Counted from the stretch's first letter, positions 34,819 to 44,163 are shown. The stretch is DNA of 64,000 bases from RFPW01 sp040401595 (GCA_040401595.1 JBBAOE010000004.1:62001-126000); one strand, 5' to 3'. The notes: generated by a model not told the origin, from the sequence alone. Numbers and translations: made by a program.

Positions 34819-35858
34819 TGCGGCCTCGACGGCGAATCCAACACCATGCCCGGTGCGATTGGATGGCCTTGCAGAAAGCGTTCGACCTCGAGCCTACGCC
34901 CACCGGCGCGCTGTAATTCGAACATCGTCAGCTGCCCAGCCCCGCAGGCGATCACGAGTCCCTGCGGCCCTGCGCGAAGGATCGTGCCCGGCGCCGCAGA
35001 CGCTGCCTGCCCATCGCCCTGCGCGCGCCAGACTTTGAAGGTTTCACCGTGCAGGTGTGCGAGCGCGCCGGGAAAGGGATCAAACGCTCGAATGCGACGG
35101 GCAATCAGGTGCGCAGACTCGTGCCAGTCAATCTGCGCCTCGGCACGACCGATCTTCTCGGCATAGGTCACCCCTGCCGACGGCTGCACCACGCCGGTCA
35201 ACAGGGCGCGCGCCGCGGCGCAATCCGCTGGCGGCGCAGCCGGGCCGCGTTCGAGCGCTTGCAGGCGATCGAGCACACCGACGATGGCCGTCGCACCGAG
35301 ACGCGCGAGGCGATCGTGCAAAGTCGCGCTCGTGTCGTTGGGGGTGATCGGTTCCGGGTGGACCGACACGATGGGACCGGTGTCGAGCCCGGCCTCCATG
35401 CGCATGATCGTGATGCCCGTCTGCGGATCACCCGCCTCGATGGCGCGATGAATAGGCGCCGCCCCGCGCCAGCGTGGCAGCAGGCTGGCATGGATGTTCA
35501 GGCAGCCCAATCGAGGCAGGTCGAGCACAGCCTGCGGCAGGATCAGGCCATAGGCCGCCACGATGATGAGGTCGGGTGCCAGCGCGGCGAGCCGCGCCTG
35601 GACCGCTTCAGCGCGCAGGCTCGGTGGCTGATCGACCGCCAGCCCCTGCGCCTGCGCCCAGGCCTTGACTGGGCTGGGGCGCGCTCGCAGGCCACGGCCC
35701 GCAGGCCGATCCGGCTGGGTTAATACCCCAACGACGCGGAACCCGGCGCCGTGGATCGCCTCCAGGGCCACCCGGGCGAACTCGGGCGTGCCGGCGAACA
35801 GGACCCGAAACGGCGGGCCCGGTTCGAGCGGGCGATCGCCCTCGATGTTCGGATTCAG
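34815..35858 (-). CDS. fmt: Methionyl-tRNA formyltransferase
   Basis: Fmt formylates initiator Met-tRNA. Motifs are RVLFAGTPEFARVALEAI at the N-terminus, LIIVAAYGLILPQAVLDLP, the catalytic region CLNIHASLLPRWRGAAPIHRAI, and the C-terminal domain with RIRAFDPFPGA. The reading frame has no ATG at the expected position. The nearest upstream ATG (35972) would overlap def by 118 bp. CTG 35858 overlaps the def stop as CTGA and gives 347 residues, close to the family length. Either start leaves the catalytic core intact. Confidence 0.9.
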   Translation of the reverse strand: MNPNIEGDRPLEPGPPFRVLFAGTPEFARVALEAIHGAGFRVVGVLTQPDRPAGRGLRARPSPVKAWAQAQGLAVDQPPSLRAEAVQARLAALAPDLIIVAAYGLILPQAVLDLPRLGCLNIHASLLPRWRGAAPIHRAIEAGDPQTGITIMRMEAGLDTGPIVSVHPEPITPNDTSATLHDRLARLGATAIVGVLDRLQALERGPAAPPADCAAARALLTGVVQPSAGVTYAEKIGRAEAQIDWHESAHLIARRIRAFDPFPGALAHLHGETFKVWRAQGDGQAASAAPGTILRAGPQGLVIACGAGQLTMFELQRAGGRRLEVERFLQGHPIAPGMVLDSPSRPH

Positions 35859-36361
35859 GCGAGCTCGCGTTCCGCCTTGAGCAGCTTGCCACGAATGCGG
35901 GTCTGCTTGAGCCGGGAGAGGTGCTGGACGAAGACTCGTCCATTCAGATGATCCAGTTCGTGCTGCAGACACACGGCCAGCAGCCCATCGGCCTCGACCG
36001 TGAAGCTTTGGCCAAACGCATCGAGCGCCCGCACGGTCACCCGATCGGGCCGTTCGATCTCGTCAAACACGCCGGGCACCGAGAGGCACCCCTCTTCCCA
36101 GGCCTTCGATTCAACGCTGCTGTGAATGATTTCCGGATTGATGAAGACGCGCAGCTCGTTCAGCCCCTCAGAGACGTCAATGACGACAATGCGCTCATGG
36201 ATATCGCACTGCGTCGCAGCCAATCCGATTCCCGGGGCGTCGTACATCGTATCGGCGAGCTGGCGGACAATCGCCCGAACCCGATCGTCGACCACCGCCA
36301 CCGGTCGGGCAACCGTGTGTAGGCGGGGATCGGGATATTTAAGAATCGTCAACAAGGCCAT
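35855..36361 (-). CDS. def: Peptide deformylase
   Basis: Def removes the formyl group from nascent proteins and pairs functionally with fmt. From ATG 36361 (AAGGGTG upstream) the 168-residue product begins MALLTILKYPDPRLHTVARPV. It carries the three family motifs: GIGLAATQ, the cysteine ligand motif EEGCLSVPG, and the metal-binding LQHELDHLNG. It heads the minus-strand run def-fmt-rsmB-DUF4390-ntrY and lies divergently from dprA across 180 bp. Confidence 0.95.
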   Translation of the reverse strand: MALLTILKYPDPRLHTVARPVAVVDDRVRAIVRQLADTMYDAPGIGLAATQCDIHERIVVIDVSEGLNELRVFINPEIIHSSVESKAWEEGCLSVPGVFDEIERPDRVTVRALDAFGQSFTVEADGLLAVCLQHELDHLNGRVFVQHLSRLKQTRIRGKLLKAERELA

Positions 36362-36543
36362 GTCACACCCTTCACGGGGAGGATCCGTCAAGCACGGGTT
36401 GCAAAACCCAATCCCGGATTGGCAACCAACCCCTGCCCGAAGCAACGGAGCAGCGGCTGGGCGATCCGGGCCGACCAGCGGTCACGATACCCACCCGCCG
36501 GAGCACCAAAATCGTCTGTGTCCCGAATCGAGAAGGCGTCGAA

Positions 36544-37644
36544 TTGGATCCTGACTTTAGCATGCATGCGCGCGCTTGGTTGCACCTGAGCGCCACCCCT
36601 GGGGTCGGACCGGCGGCCATCCGGGCATTGCTGGGCGCATTTGGCCCGCCCGCATCGATCTTCGCCCAGGATGCGCAGCGGCTCACGGCGGTCGTCGGCG
36701 CCGCGCGCGCGCGTGCCCTGCTCGAGGCCGATCCAGCGCGCGAAGCCGCCGTGCACCGAGCGCTCGAATGGTTGCATGGCCGGGGCGAGCGCACGCTGCT
36801 GACCCTGGACGACCCGGCCTATCCGGCACGTCTGCTGGATCTTGCCGATCCGCCCTGCCTGCTCTACGTCTTGGGCGATCCTGCGCGGCTCACGAGCCCC
36901 TCGATGGCCATCGTCGGCAGCCGCCAGGCCAGCGTTGTGGGTCTTGAGCACGCGAAACACTTTGCCCAGCATCTGTCCCAGGCCGGTCTGACCATCCTGA
37001 GTGGCCTCGCCCAAGGCATTGACGGTGCGGCCCACGAGGGCGCGCTCGGCCAACACGGCGGCACGGTCGCGTTCATCGGCACCGGAATCGACCGCGTCTA
37101 CCCGGCGCATCACCAGGCTCTGGCGCGCTCGATCGTCGAGCGCGGTGGCGCCATCGCGAGCGAATTGGCACTCGGTACGCCTGCGCACCCGAGCAACTTC
37201 CCGCGGCGCAATCGTCTCATCGCTGCCGCCGCACAGGGGGTTCTGGTGGTGGAGGCCGCAGCCAGGAGTGGCTCGCTGATCACGGCGCGACTGGCGGCCG
37301 ATCTCGGACGCGAGGTGTTTGCGATCCCGGGTTCGATCCACTCCGCACTTGCCCGCGGTTGCCACGCGCTGCTGCGCGAAGGCGCAAAGCTGGTCGAAAC
37401 CGCACACGATGTCCTGGCGGAATTTCCGCACCTTGTGGTACCGGTCGCGGCGCCGGAGCGCCTTGTGCCGACAGCGCAGCACGACCCTGCGCTGGAGCAG
37501 CTGGGCTGGGAACCTGCAGGCATCGAGTCCCTGATTCTTCGCAGCGGCGAGCCCGCCGCCTGCTGGAACGTGCGCCTTCTGGGATGGGAGCTCCATGGGG
37601 TCGCAGCCCGCCTGGAGGATGGGCGCTGGCAACGACTACGCTGA
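36544..37644 (+). CDS. dprA: DNA processing protein DprA
   Basis: DprA loads RecA on incoming single-stranded DNA during transformation. The 366-residue product has an N-terminal SAM-like region (LSATPGVGPAAIRALLG), the Rossmann-fold core with MAIVGSRQASVVG near residue 122, GLAQGIDGAAHEGAL and FPRRNRLIAA, and a C-terminal winged-helix-like segment (LEQLGWEPAGIESLI). TTG 36544 has a well-placed GAGAAGG 7 nt upstream. The next ATG (36562) has none, so TTG is preferred. It shares an intergenic region with divergent def. Confidence 0.94.
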   Translation: MDPDFSMHARAWLHLSATPGVGPAAIRALLGAFGPPASIFAQDAQRLTAVVGAARARALLEADPAREAAVHRALEWLHGRGERTLLTLDDPAYPARLLDLADPPCLLYVLGDPARLTSPSMAIVGSRQASVVGLEHAKHFAQHLSQAGLTILSGLAQGIDGAAHEGALGQHGGTVAFIGTGIDRVYPAHHQALARSIVERGGAIASELALGTPAHPSNFPRRNRLIAAAAQGVLVVEAAARSGSLITARLAADLGREVFAIPGSIHSALARGCHALLREGAKLVETAHDVLAEFPHLVVPVAAPERLVPTAQHDPALEQLGWEPAGIESLILRSGEPAACWNVRLLGWELHGVAARLEDGRWQRLR

Positions 37645-37768
37645 CCCAATCAAAAATCCGACTTGCCACGGCGCGCTCGAGCCAGCTAGGATGGCCGCCG
37701 CCCCACTCTAGGGCATCCGGCCACCCCGCCGTGTCTTTAACCCCCCCACGATCGACATTGCCCCGACT

Positions 37769-40567
37769 ATGGCCAAGGCCCTCATCATTGCCGAGAAACC
37801 GTCGGTCGCCGCTGACATCGCCCGCGTGCTGGGCGGTTTCACCCGTCAGGGGGAGCATTACGAGCATGAACAATACGTACTGTCTTCCGCCGTGGGGCAT
37901 CTGGTTGAAATCGCGGCACCGGAAGAATTCGAAGTCAAACGAGGCAAATGGTCTTTTGCGAACCTGCCCGTGATCCCGTCGTATTTTGATCTGCGCCCGA
38001 TCGCGCGCAATGAGGATCGGCTCAAGATGTTGGCCAAGCTGATTCGGCGCAAGGACGTCGATCTGCTCATCAATGCCTGCGACGCCGGCCGTGAGGGCGA
38101 GCTGATCTTTCAGCAGATCGCCCAGTTCGCCAAGGCCAAGCAACCGGTTCGCCGGCTTTGGCTGCAGTCGATGACCCCTGCTGCGATCCGTCAGGGCTTT
38201 GCCAGTTTGCAAGACGACAAGGTCGAACTCAGCGCCGCCGCCCGCTGTCGCTCGGAAGCCGACTGGCTGGTTGGCATCAATGGCACGCGGGCCATGACCG
38301 CGTTCAACTCGCGCGATGGCGGATTTTTCCTGACCACCGTCGGGCGGGTCCAAACGCCAACCCTGGCCATTGTGGTCGGCCGGGAAGAGCAGATCCGCCG
38401 CTTTGTTGCCCGCGACTACTGGGAAGTGCGCGCACGCTTTGGCGCCCAGGCGGGCCAGTATGACGGCAAGTGGTTCGAGCCCGCCTTTCGCAAACCCGAA
38501 GGCGACGACCATGCGCGCGCTGATCGTATCTGGGACCTGGCGCAGGCCGAAGCGATCGTGGCCGAATGCAGCGGGCACCCCGGGACCGTGGTCGATGAGT
38601 CCAAACCCAGCAATCAACAGTCGGGCGCGCTGTACGACCTGACCACGCTGCAGCGTGAGGCCAATAGCCGGTTTGGATTCTCGGCCAAAACGACGCTCTC
38701 GATCGCCCAAGCGCTATATGAAAAACACAAGGTCCTGACCTACCCGAGAACCGACTCGCGGCACCTGCCCGAGGACTATCTCGCGACCGTTTCCGAAGTC
38801 ATGCAATCGATGGTCGATGCAGCCGGTGCCCCGGAGCGCTCGGCTGGCGCCGCCCTGGGCCCATTTGCCCAGCAGGCGCTGGCGCAGGGCTGGGTCAGGC
38901 CGAGCAAACGCGTCTTTGACAACGCGAAGGTATCGGACCACTTCGCCATCATTCCGACCGCGCAGGCTCCCCGCGCGCTCTCGGAGGCGGAGCAGAAAAT
39001 CTACGATCTGGTGGCGCGCCGCTTCCTGGCCGTGTTTTTTCCACCGGCCGAATATCTCGTGACGACGCGCACGACGACGGTTCAGGGTCACCGTTTCCGG
39101 ACCACTGGCAAGGTGCTTAAAGCCCCCGGGTGGCTCGCCATCTATGGCCGCGAAGCGCAGGAAGACGATGCCACTCTGGTGGCCGTCCAGGCCCAGGAGC
39201 AGGTTGCGCTCGATCAGATCGAGCGCGTCGGATTGCAGACTCAGCCGCCCCCGCGCTACAACGAGGGAACCCTGCTGTCGGCGATGGAGCATGCGGGCGA
39301 CGAGATCGAAGAAGCGGCGTTCGCCGCCGCGATGAGCGAAAAAGGCCTGGGCACGCCGGCCACCCGGGCGGCGATCATCGAAGGACTGATCGACGAGAAA
39401 TATCTTCTGCGCGAGGGGCGCGATCTTCAACCGACCGCCAAAGCGTTTCAGTTACTGACCCTGCTGCGAGGCCTGGGCGTGCAGGAACTGACGTTGCCCG
39501 AACTCACCGGGCAATGGGAGCACAAGCTCAAGCTAATCGAGCAGGGAAAAATGGCGCGCGACGTGTTCATGCGGGAGATCTCCGCCATGACCGAGCGCAT
39601 CGTCGAACGGGCCAAATCCTACCAATCCGATACGGTCCCCGGTGATTACGCGACCCTTCAGGCACCCTGCCCGCAATGCGGCGGGGAAGTTCGGGAGAAT
39701 TATCGGCGTTTCGCCTGCACGCAATGCGAGTTCTCGATTTCAAAAAACCCCGGAAGCCGCTCGTTCGAAATCCCGGAAGTCGAACAATTGCTGCGCGAGC
39801 GCACGCTGGGTCCCTTACAGGGGTTTCGCAGCAAAATCGGCCGCCCGTTTGCTGCCATTCTGAAAATCACCCCCGAACACAAGCTCGAGTTTGATTTTGG
39901 ACAGGGCTCAGGGCCAGAAAGCGAGGCGGGCAGTGAGCCTGAAGACTTCTCCGACCGCACGCCGCTCGGACCTTGCCCAAAATGTCAGGCGCGCGTGTTC
40001 GAAAAGGGGTTGTATTACGTCTGTGAGCACGCGGTTGGGCCGGTGCGAAGTTGCGACTTCCGCTCCGGTAAAATCATCCTGCAGCAGGAAGTGTCGAACG
40101 AACAAATGGGCAAGCTTCTGGCAAACGGCCGCACCGACCTCCTGCCCGACTTTGTTTCCGCCCGCACTAGGCGCAAATTCAAAGCGTTTCTCGTGCGCGA
40201 CGCCCAGGGCAAGATCGGCTTCGAATTCGAACCCCGCCCAGAGCGTCCCGCCCGCGCGGGTACCGGGGCCAGAGTGGGCGCGGTGGCCTCCGCCGCCGTC
40301 GTCGCGGCGGCTCGCCCCAGCGCCAAGACCGGCACCAAGGCCGCCTTGAAGGCGGCTGGGGCGGTTGGCGTGGCGGTTACAGGGATCGCCAGCGAAGCCG
40401 AAGCCTCCACCACCCTAGCCCCGGTTAAACGGGCCGCCAAGCCAGGCGCCTTGACGACAGACAAACCTGCCCGCAAATCCCCGGGCAAGCCTCTGACCAA
40501 GTCCCCCGTCAAACCCGCAGCCAAATCTGCGGCTAAATCGGTCAAAACGACTCCGCCGAAAGGCTGA
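37769..40567 (+). CDS. topB: DNA topoisomerase III with Ala/Lys-rich C-terminal tail
   Basis: This type IA topoisomerase decatenates and relaxes single-strand-bearing DNA. The TOPRIM part includes MAKALIIAEKPSVAADIARVL and INACDAGREGELIF near residue 105. The active-site Tyr is in KVLTYPRTDSRHLPEDY near residue 324, and GRVQTPTLAIVVGRE is typical of the TopB group. Two zinc-ribbon-like segments follow (CPQCGGE..CTQCEF near 633; CPKCQ near 735). The last 90 or so residues are Ala/Lys/Pro-rich with PAAKSAAKSVKTTPPKG, resembling histone H1-like nucleic-acid-binding tails. dprA-topB adjacency is common in Burkholderiales. Confidence 0.92.
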   Translation: MAKALIIAEKPSVAADIARVLGGFTRQGEHYEHEQYVLSSAVGHLVEIAAPEEFEVKRGKWSFANLPVIPSYFDLRPIARNEDRLKMLAKLIRRKDVDLLINACDAGREGELIFQQIAQFAKAKQPVRRLWLQSMTPAAIRQGFASLQDDKVELSAAARCRSEADWLVGINGTRAMTAFNSRDGGFFLTTVGRVQTPTLAIVVGREEQIRRFVARDYWEVRARFGAQAGQYDGKWFEPAFRKPEGDDHARADRIWDLAQAEAIVAECSGHPGTVVDESKPSNQQSGALYDLTTLQREANSRFGFSAKTTLSIAQALYEKHKVLTYPRTDSRHLPEDYLATVSEVMQSMVDAAGAPERSAGAALGPFAQQALAQGWVRPSKRVFDNAKVSDHFAIIPTAQAPRALSEAEQKIYDLVARRFLAVFFPPAEYLVTTRTTTVQGHRFRTTGKVLKAPGWLAIYGREAQEDDATLVAVQAQEQVALDQIERVGLQTQPPPRYNEGTLLSAMEHAGDEIEEAAFAAAMSEKGLGTPATRAAIIEGLIDEKYLLREGRDLQPTAKAFQLLTLLRGLGVQELTLPELTGQWEHKLKLIEQGKMARDVFMREISAMTERIVERAKSYQSDTVPGDYATLQAPCPQCGGEVRENYRRFACTQCEFSISKNPGSRSFEIPEVEQLLRERTLGPLQGFRSKIGRPFAAILKITPEHKLEFDFGQGSGPESEAGSEPEDFSDRTPLGPCPKCQARVFEKGLYYVCEHAVGPVRSCDFRSGKIILQQEVSNEQMGKLLANGRTDLLPDFVSARTRRKFKAFLVRDAQGKIGFEFEPRPERPARAGTGARVGAVASAAVVAAARPSAKTGTKAALKAAGAVGVAVTGIASEAEASTTLAPVKRAAKPGALTTDKPARKSPGKPLTKSPVKPAAKSAAKSVKTTPPKG

Positions 40568-40642
40568 TTGCGTCAAAAATCCTCCAAAAAAACGTCCGCT
40601 CGGGCTTGGGGTTTTCATCAATCCGTAGCACAATCCAATTGA

Positions 40643-41459
40643 ATGGACCTCTCCCGATCCGAAGCGGACGCTGCCCTTGCTGACTCCTCCGGTCTGGCAC
40701 CGTCAGCCGTCCCCGAAGGTCACATCCCCGAAGNNNNNNNNNNNNNNNNNNNNNNNNNNNNNNNNNNNNNNNNNNNNNNNNNNNNNNNNNNNNNNNNNNN
40801 NNNNNNNNNNNNNNNNNNNNNNNNNNNNNNNNNTCCCCGAAGGTCACATCCCCGAAGGTCACATCCCCGAAGGTCACATCCCCGAAGATCCCGCCCCGGA
40901 AGATCCCGTTCTCGCCGTCGACTGGGTCTTCGGCTATGGCTCCCTGATCTGGGATCCTGGATTTGCCCACACCGAAACCAGCCTTGCTCGGGTCCATGGC
41001 TGGCACCGCGCCTTTTGTATTCACTCGACGCTCTACCGCGGGACCCCGGCCGCGCCGGGCATCGTCCTGGGACTTGACCGCGGGGGTTGTGTCGATGGGG
41101 TCGCTTTCCGGCTCGAACCCGCCTCGCGTCGTATCGCGATCGATTACCTCTATGCGCGTGAAATGCCCAATCGGGTTTATCAGGCCCGGGTCGTCGACGC
41201 GCGTCTGGTCGACGGGCGCGCAGTCCGTGCCCTGACCTTCGTGGCCGATCGCCACAACGCGTCGTACGTACGACTGTCCGAGGATGAGGTTGTCCGGCGG
41301 CTCTCTTGCTGCTGCGGCGAACGCGGGCCCAATCGAGACTACGCGATCAATACCTGGGAAGCGCTGGCCCGACTCGGCGTGCAGGACGACGGCCTGGGCG
41401 CGCTCGTGGCGCGGCTCAAGCGCCACGAGCGCTCAGACGTAGCGCACCCCGGCGGGTAG
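40643..41459 (+). CDS. ChaC-like gamma-glutamylcyclotransferase with PEGHI repeats (contains assembly gap)
   Basis: ChaC enzymes cleave the gamma-glutamyl bond, in known members of glutathione. The catalytic-domain start VDWVFGYGSLIWDPGF and later RGTPAAPGIVLGLDRG, REMPNRVYQARVV and AINTWEAL are family motifs. From ATG 40643 the frame reads a 23-residue leader and then PEGHI units running into the gap. The same PEGHI units resume after it and lead directly into the enzyme. The 100 N shift the frame; a gap of 6 + 15n nt restores it, so the two halves are one gene. A position relative to gshA/gshB suggests a role in glutathione turnover only loosely. Confidence 0.85.
40718..40884 (+). repeat. 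15-bp coding tandem repeat (PEGHI) interrupted by 100-N gap
   Basis: Unit gaaggtcacatcccc occurs once before the gap and four times in part or full after it (40834-40884), with no mismatch in the complete units. The final copies decay to gaagatcccgccccg. The N run at 40734-40833 replaces an unresolved number of copies. Confidence 0.9.
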
Positions 41460-41786
41460 GCCTCGGGCCCGATTGCGACGACGCGTCACCACTTGATCAT
41501 CGAGTAACTGCGCGCGAATCGTCTCGCTCTTGTGGGCGTAGAAGCCGATCCGGAATTCCAGCGCCTCGCGGGCCTGGGCGACCCGGGTGTCGAGTTCTTG
41601 CAGCGCCTCCTCAGCGCGATGATGAATCGCCTCGATCTGGCGCGAGCGTTCGGCCTGAATCAGCTCGATCTCGCGCTCCGACGCCTCGATCGTGCGGGCA
41701 AACAGTCCGAGTTGCGTACGTTGCCAGGGGCGCAGAACGCTGCGTTGCCAAAGATACCCCATCCAACGCGATGTGAAAGCCGGCAT
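41433..41786 (-). CDS. Small coiled-coil protein of unknown function
   Basis: ATG 41786 is preceded by GGAGA at good spacing. The 117-residue product has a basic, aromatic N-terminus (MPAFTSRWMGYLWQRSVLRP), then a long charged helix with heptad character from about residue 28 to 85 (EASEREIELIQAERSRQIEAI; LQELDTRVAQAREAL) and a basic tail. No membrane span or known family is seen. Its 3' end overlaps the convergent ChaC-like gene by 27 bp. Confidence 0.6.
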   Translation of the reverse strand: MPAFTSRWMGYLWQRSVLRPWQRTQLGLFARTIEASEREIELIQAERSRQIEAIHHRAEEALQELDTRVAQAREALEFRIGFYAHKSETIRAQLLDDQVVTRRRNRARGLPAGVRYV

Positions 41787-41854
41787 CCAATTCTCCTGAC
41801 TGACCCCAGGATTGGAACCGCAATCGAACCTTCAGGCGGTGCGAGATTTCGCGA

Positions 41855-42394
41855 TCAACCCCACAACCTCAGCCGCTCATCGACCGGTAGCGCCTCCCAA
41901 TCGGCTAGGCTGAGCCAGTATCCGCGCTCCCGCAAATCGGCTTCAAAGGCCTCATAGTCTGGAAAAATCCCCGCCCAGATCAGCGCCTCCCCATCGTCTG
42001 CGAGGGCGAGCACGGCCTCACTGGTGGCGACGCGTAACGCCAGCAAGCCGCAACGCAAATGCCCTGCCACCAGCGTGTCGCCCGGTTCAGCGAGCAGGAC
42101 CTCGGACACGCAGGCGGTCATGAACTGCAATCGCAGCGCCGCGTCGAGCGCCTCGGCGGGCGCCAGCGCCAAGGCCTCGATCAGGCGTTGATCATGAAAC
42201 AGGGCGCCAAACGCCGTGGGCAAGGCCGCGACGAAACCGTGCGCCAGCACCTGCGGCAGCCCGTCGAGATGCTCATCCTCGAAAAACCCCGTGATCGCAT
42301 CGAATTCGACCCCCTCCGTGATCGCCCTACCCTCAAGCAGGGCATCTTCGAGGCGGTCGAGTTGGCGCTGCAGCGGCGCCGGCAATTCCATCAT
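41855..42394 (-). CDS. Conserved-looking hypothetical protein coupled to the helicase gene
   Basis: The 179-residue product starts at ATG 42394 in an ATGA overlap with the helicase stop, so it is probably translated from the same mRNA. It is acidic and helix-rich (PLQRQLDRLEDALLEGRAI; EALDAALRLQFMTACVSEVLL) and ends in a compact Trp/Tyr segment (ADLRERGYWLSLADWEALP). No signal peptide, membrane span or recognised motif. Function unknown. Confidence 0.6.
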   Translation of the reverse strand: MMELPAPLQRQLDRLEDALLEGRAITEGVEFDAITGFFEDEHLDGLPQVLAHGFVAALPTAFGALFHDQRLIEALALAPAEALDAALRLQFMTACVSEVLLAEPGDTLVAGHLRCGLLALRVATSEAVLALADDGEALIWAGIFPDYEAFEADLRERGYWLSLADWEALPVDERLRLWG

Positions 42395-43770
42395 CGGGGT
42401 GCGCGCGACGCTGGTCGGTGAGCCCCGCTGGCAGCCCCGACCGGGCCCCCAAACACGCGTCGGCCGGTCGCGCTGGCGCCGCCAGAACCCCCTCGGGGCT
42501 CCTGGCCAGGCGCACCGGCGCGCGGCCCCGCACCAGGACCCGCCCGAGGACGTCGCGGCGGCAACGGCGGGCGATCATCGCGCAATTCCGCCGCCGCCGC
42601 GGCGCCGGTAGGCGCGACAAAACCGTCGACCCGAGGGGCCCGCTCGATGCGCTTGCCGATGAGTCGTTCAATCCCGACCAGGAGTTTCTGCTCGTCCGGT
42701 TCGACCAGCGAGACGGCTGCCCCCGGGCGTCCCGCACGGCCGGTACGGCCAATGCGGTGCACGTAGTCTTCTGGAACATTCGGCAGCTCGAAATTCACCA
42801 CCTGGGGAAGCTGATCGATATCGAGGCCGCGAGCGGCGATATCGGTGGCCACCAGAACCGGGATCGATCCCTCCTTGAATCCACTCAGGGCCCGTGTGCG
42901 GGCACTTTGGCTCTTGTTGCCATGGATGGCCATCGCCGCAATGCCATCGCGCTCCAGGCGCTCGGCCAGGCGATTGGCCCCGTGCTTGGTCCGGGTGAAT
43001 ACCAGCACCTGACGCCATTGTTGCGTTCGGATCAGGTGCGAAAGCAGCCCCGCTTTCGCCGCCCGATCCACCAAATGAACGGTCTGCTCGACCAGTTCGG
43101 TCGTGGTGTTGCGCGGCGTCACCGAGACCTCGCGCGGCGCGTTGAGGAGCCCATGCGCGAGCGTGCGGATTTCCTGCGAAAAAGTTGCCGAGAAGAGCAG
43201 ATTCTGGCGCTTGGCCGGCAACAGGGTCAGGACCCGGCGGATATCGCGAATGAACCCCATGTCGAGCATGCGATCGGCTTCATCGAGGACGAAAATTTCA
43301 ACCCCCGACAAGTCCAGGGTTCGCTGACCGACGTGGTCCAGCAGACGACCTGGCGTGGCGACCAGAATGTCTAGTCGCTTGCGCAAGGCGTCGATCTGGG
43401 GCTGCATACCGACCCCACCAAACATGACCATCGAGCGCATTGGCAGGTACTTGCCGTAGGTGCGGACCGACTCCTCGACCTGCGCGGCCAGTTCACGGGT
43501 CGGGGTCAGAATCAGGCACCGTGGCCGGCCGACCGGCAGCGCGGCGGCCGCCTCTGGGCGCGGTGCATGGAGTCGCTGCAGGATCGGTAGCGTAAAACCG
43601 GCGGTTTTCCCGGTCCCGGTCTGGGCCGCAGCGAGCAGGTCGCCGCCGGCCAGAACGGGGGGAATCGCCTGAGCCTGAATCGGGGTCGGTTGGGTATAGC
43701 CGGCATCGGCAATGGCGCGCAGCAATTCGGGCGCCAGACCCAGGGTGGCAAAGTCAGTGATTTGAGACAA
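42391..43770 (-). CDS. DEAD-box ATP-dependent RNA helicase, RhlE-like
   Basis: The 459-residue product carries the full motif set: Q-motif YTQPTPIQAQAIP, motif I AAQTGTGKTAGF, Ia PTRELA, II DEADRM, III FSATF, and C-terminal motifs VLVATDIAARGLDI and YVHRIGRTGRAG. The C-terminal 80 residues are a low-complexity Pro/Arg/Gly tail. TTG 43770 has AGGAG 9 nt upstream and begins exactly where RhlE proteins do (LSQITDFATLGL). A longer frame to 43932 adds only Arg/Pro-rich sequence. A TATACT on the minus strand at 43944-43949 could be a -10, which would leave a long 5' leader. Confidence 0.9.
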   Translation of the reverse strand: MSQITDFATLGLAPELLRAIADAGYTQPTPIQAQAIPPVLAGGDLLAAAQTGTGKTAGFTLPILQRLHAPRPEAAAALPVGRPRCLILTPTRELAAQVEESVRTYGKYLPMRSMVMFGGVGMQPQIDALRKRLDILVATPGRLLDHVGQRTLDLSGVEIFVLDEADRMLDMGFIRDIRRVLTLLPAKRQNLLFSATFSQEIRTLAHGLLNAPREVSVTPRNTTTELVEQTVHLVDRAAKAGLLSHLIRTQQWRQVLVFTRTKHGANRLAERLERDGIAAMAIHGNKSQSARTRALSGFKEGSIPVLVATDIAARGLDIDQLPQVVNFELPNVPEDYVHRIGRTGRAGRPGAAVSLVEPDEQKLLVGIERLIGKRIERAPRVDGFVAPTGAAAAAELRDDRPPLPPRRPRAGPGAGPRAGAPGQEPRGGSGGASATGRRVFGGPVGAASGAHRPASRAPR

Positions 43771-44163
43771 AGAGAGAAGCTCCTGCCGCACCCCAGAGTC
43801 AACTCGATCGGAGCGCACGGGTAGCGGCGGTGGCGGCGAACGCGAAACAGATCTCGTCGCTCGCACGGGAAACGGCGCCCCGGTCGGGATGCCGGCAACA
43901 TGAGCCCCGAGGGCCGAATCGGCCGCAGGCATGCGCGAGGCGAAGTATAACGAGCCTTCGGGTTGGAGCGTTGAAGTTCAATCTGTGCGGTGTGCGCTTG
44001 ACCCATTTGGCGTAGCAGCGAGGATGAGACCTGTGCCGGCTGTCGGGCGCCAACGTCCTCCGAAGCTGCCGCAATATCGGCTGACCCGGCGCAGGCGCAC
44101 GATCGGTTTTTAAGGTGTCCGCTCTACAGGGACGGTGTTGTGCGTCCCAACCCGAGGACTTAC
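43771..44163. other. Divergent intergenic region, helicase / prkA
   Basis: These 393 bp include the possible helicase -10 (TATACT, 43944-43949), a perfect TTGAA-G-TTCAA dyad at 43971-43981, and a plus-strand TTGACC at 43998-44003 with no good -10 partner. I searched for a sigma-54 element before prkA and found none with correct spacing. Confidence 0.4.

Noticed and set aside
36388..38710. Long open frames on the strand opposite dprA and topB
   Set aside because: They mirror the high-GC third positions of dprA and topB, contain no family motifs, and overlap genes with strong evidence.
40542..41426. Minus-strand frame through the PEGHI repeat (GDVTFGDVTFG...)
   Set aside because: The repeat is open in several frames. 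Only the plus-strand frame leads into a recognised enzyme.
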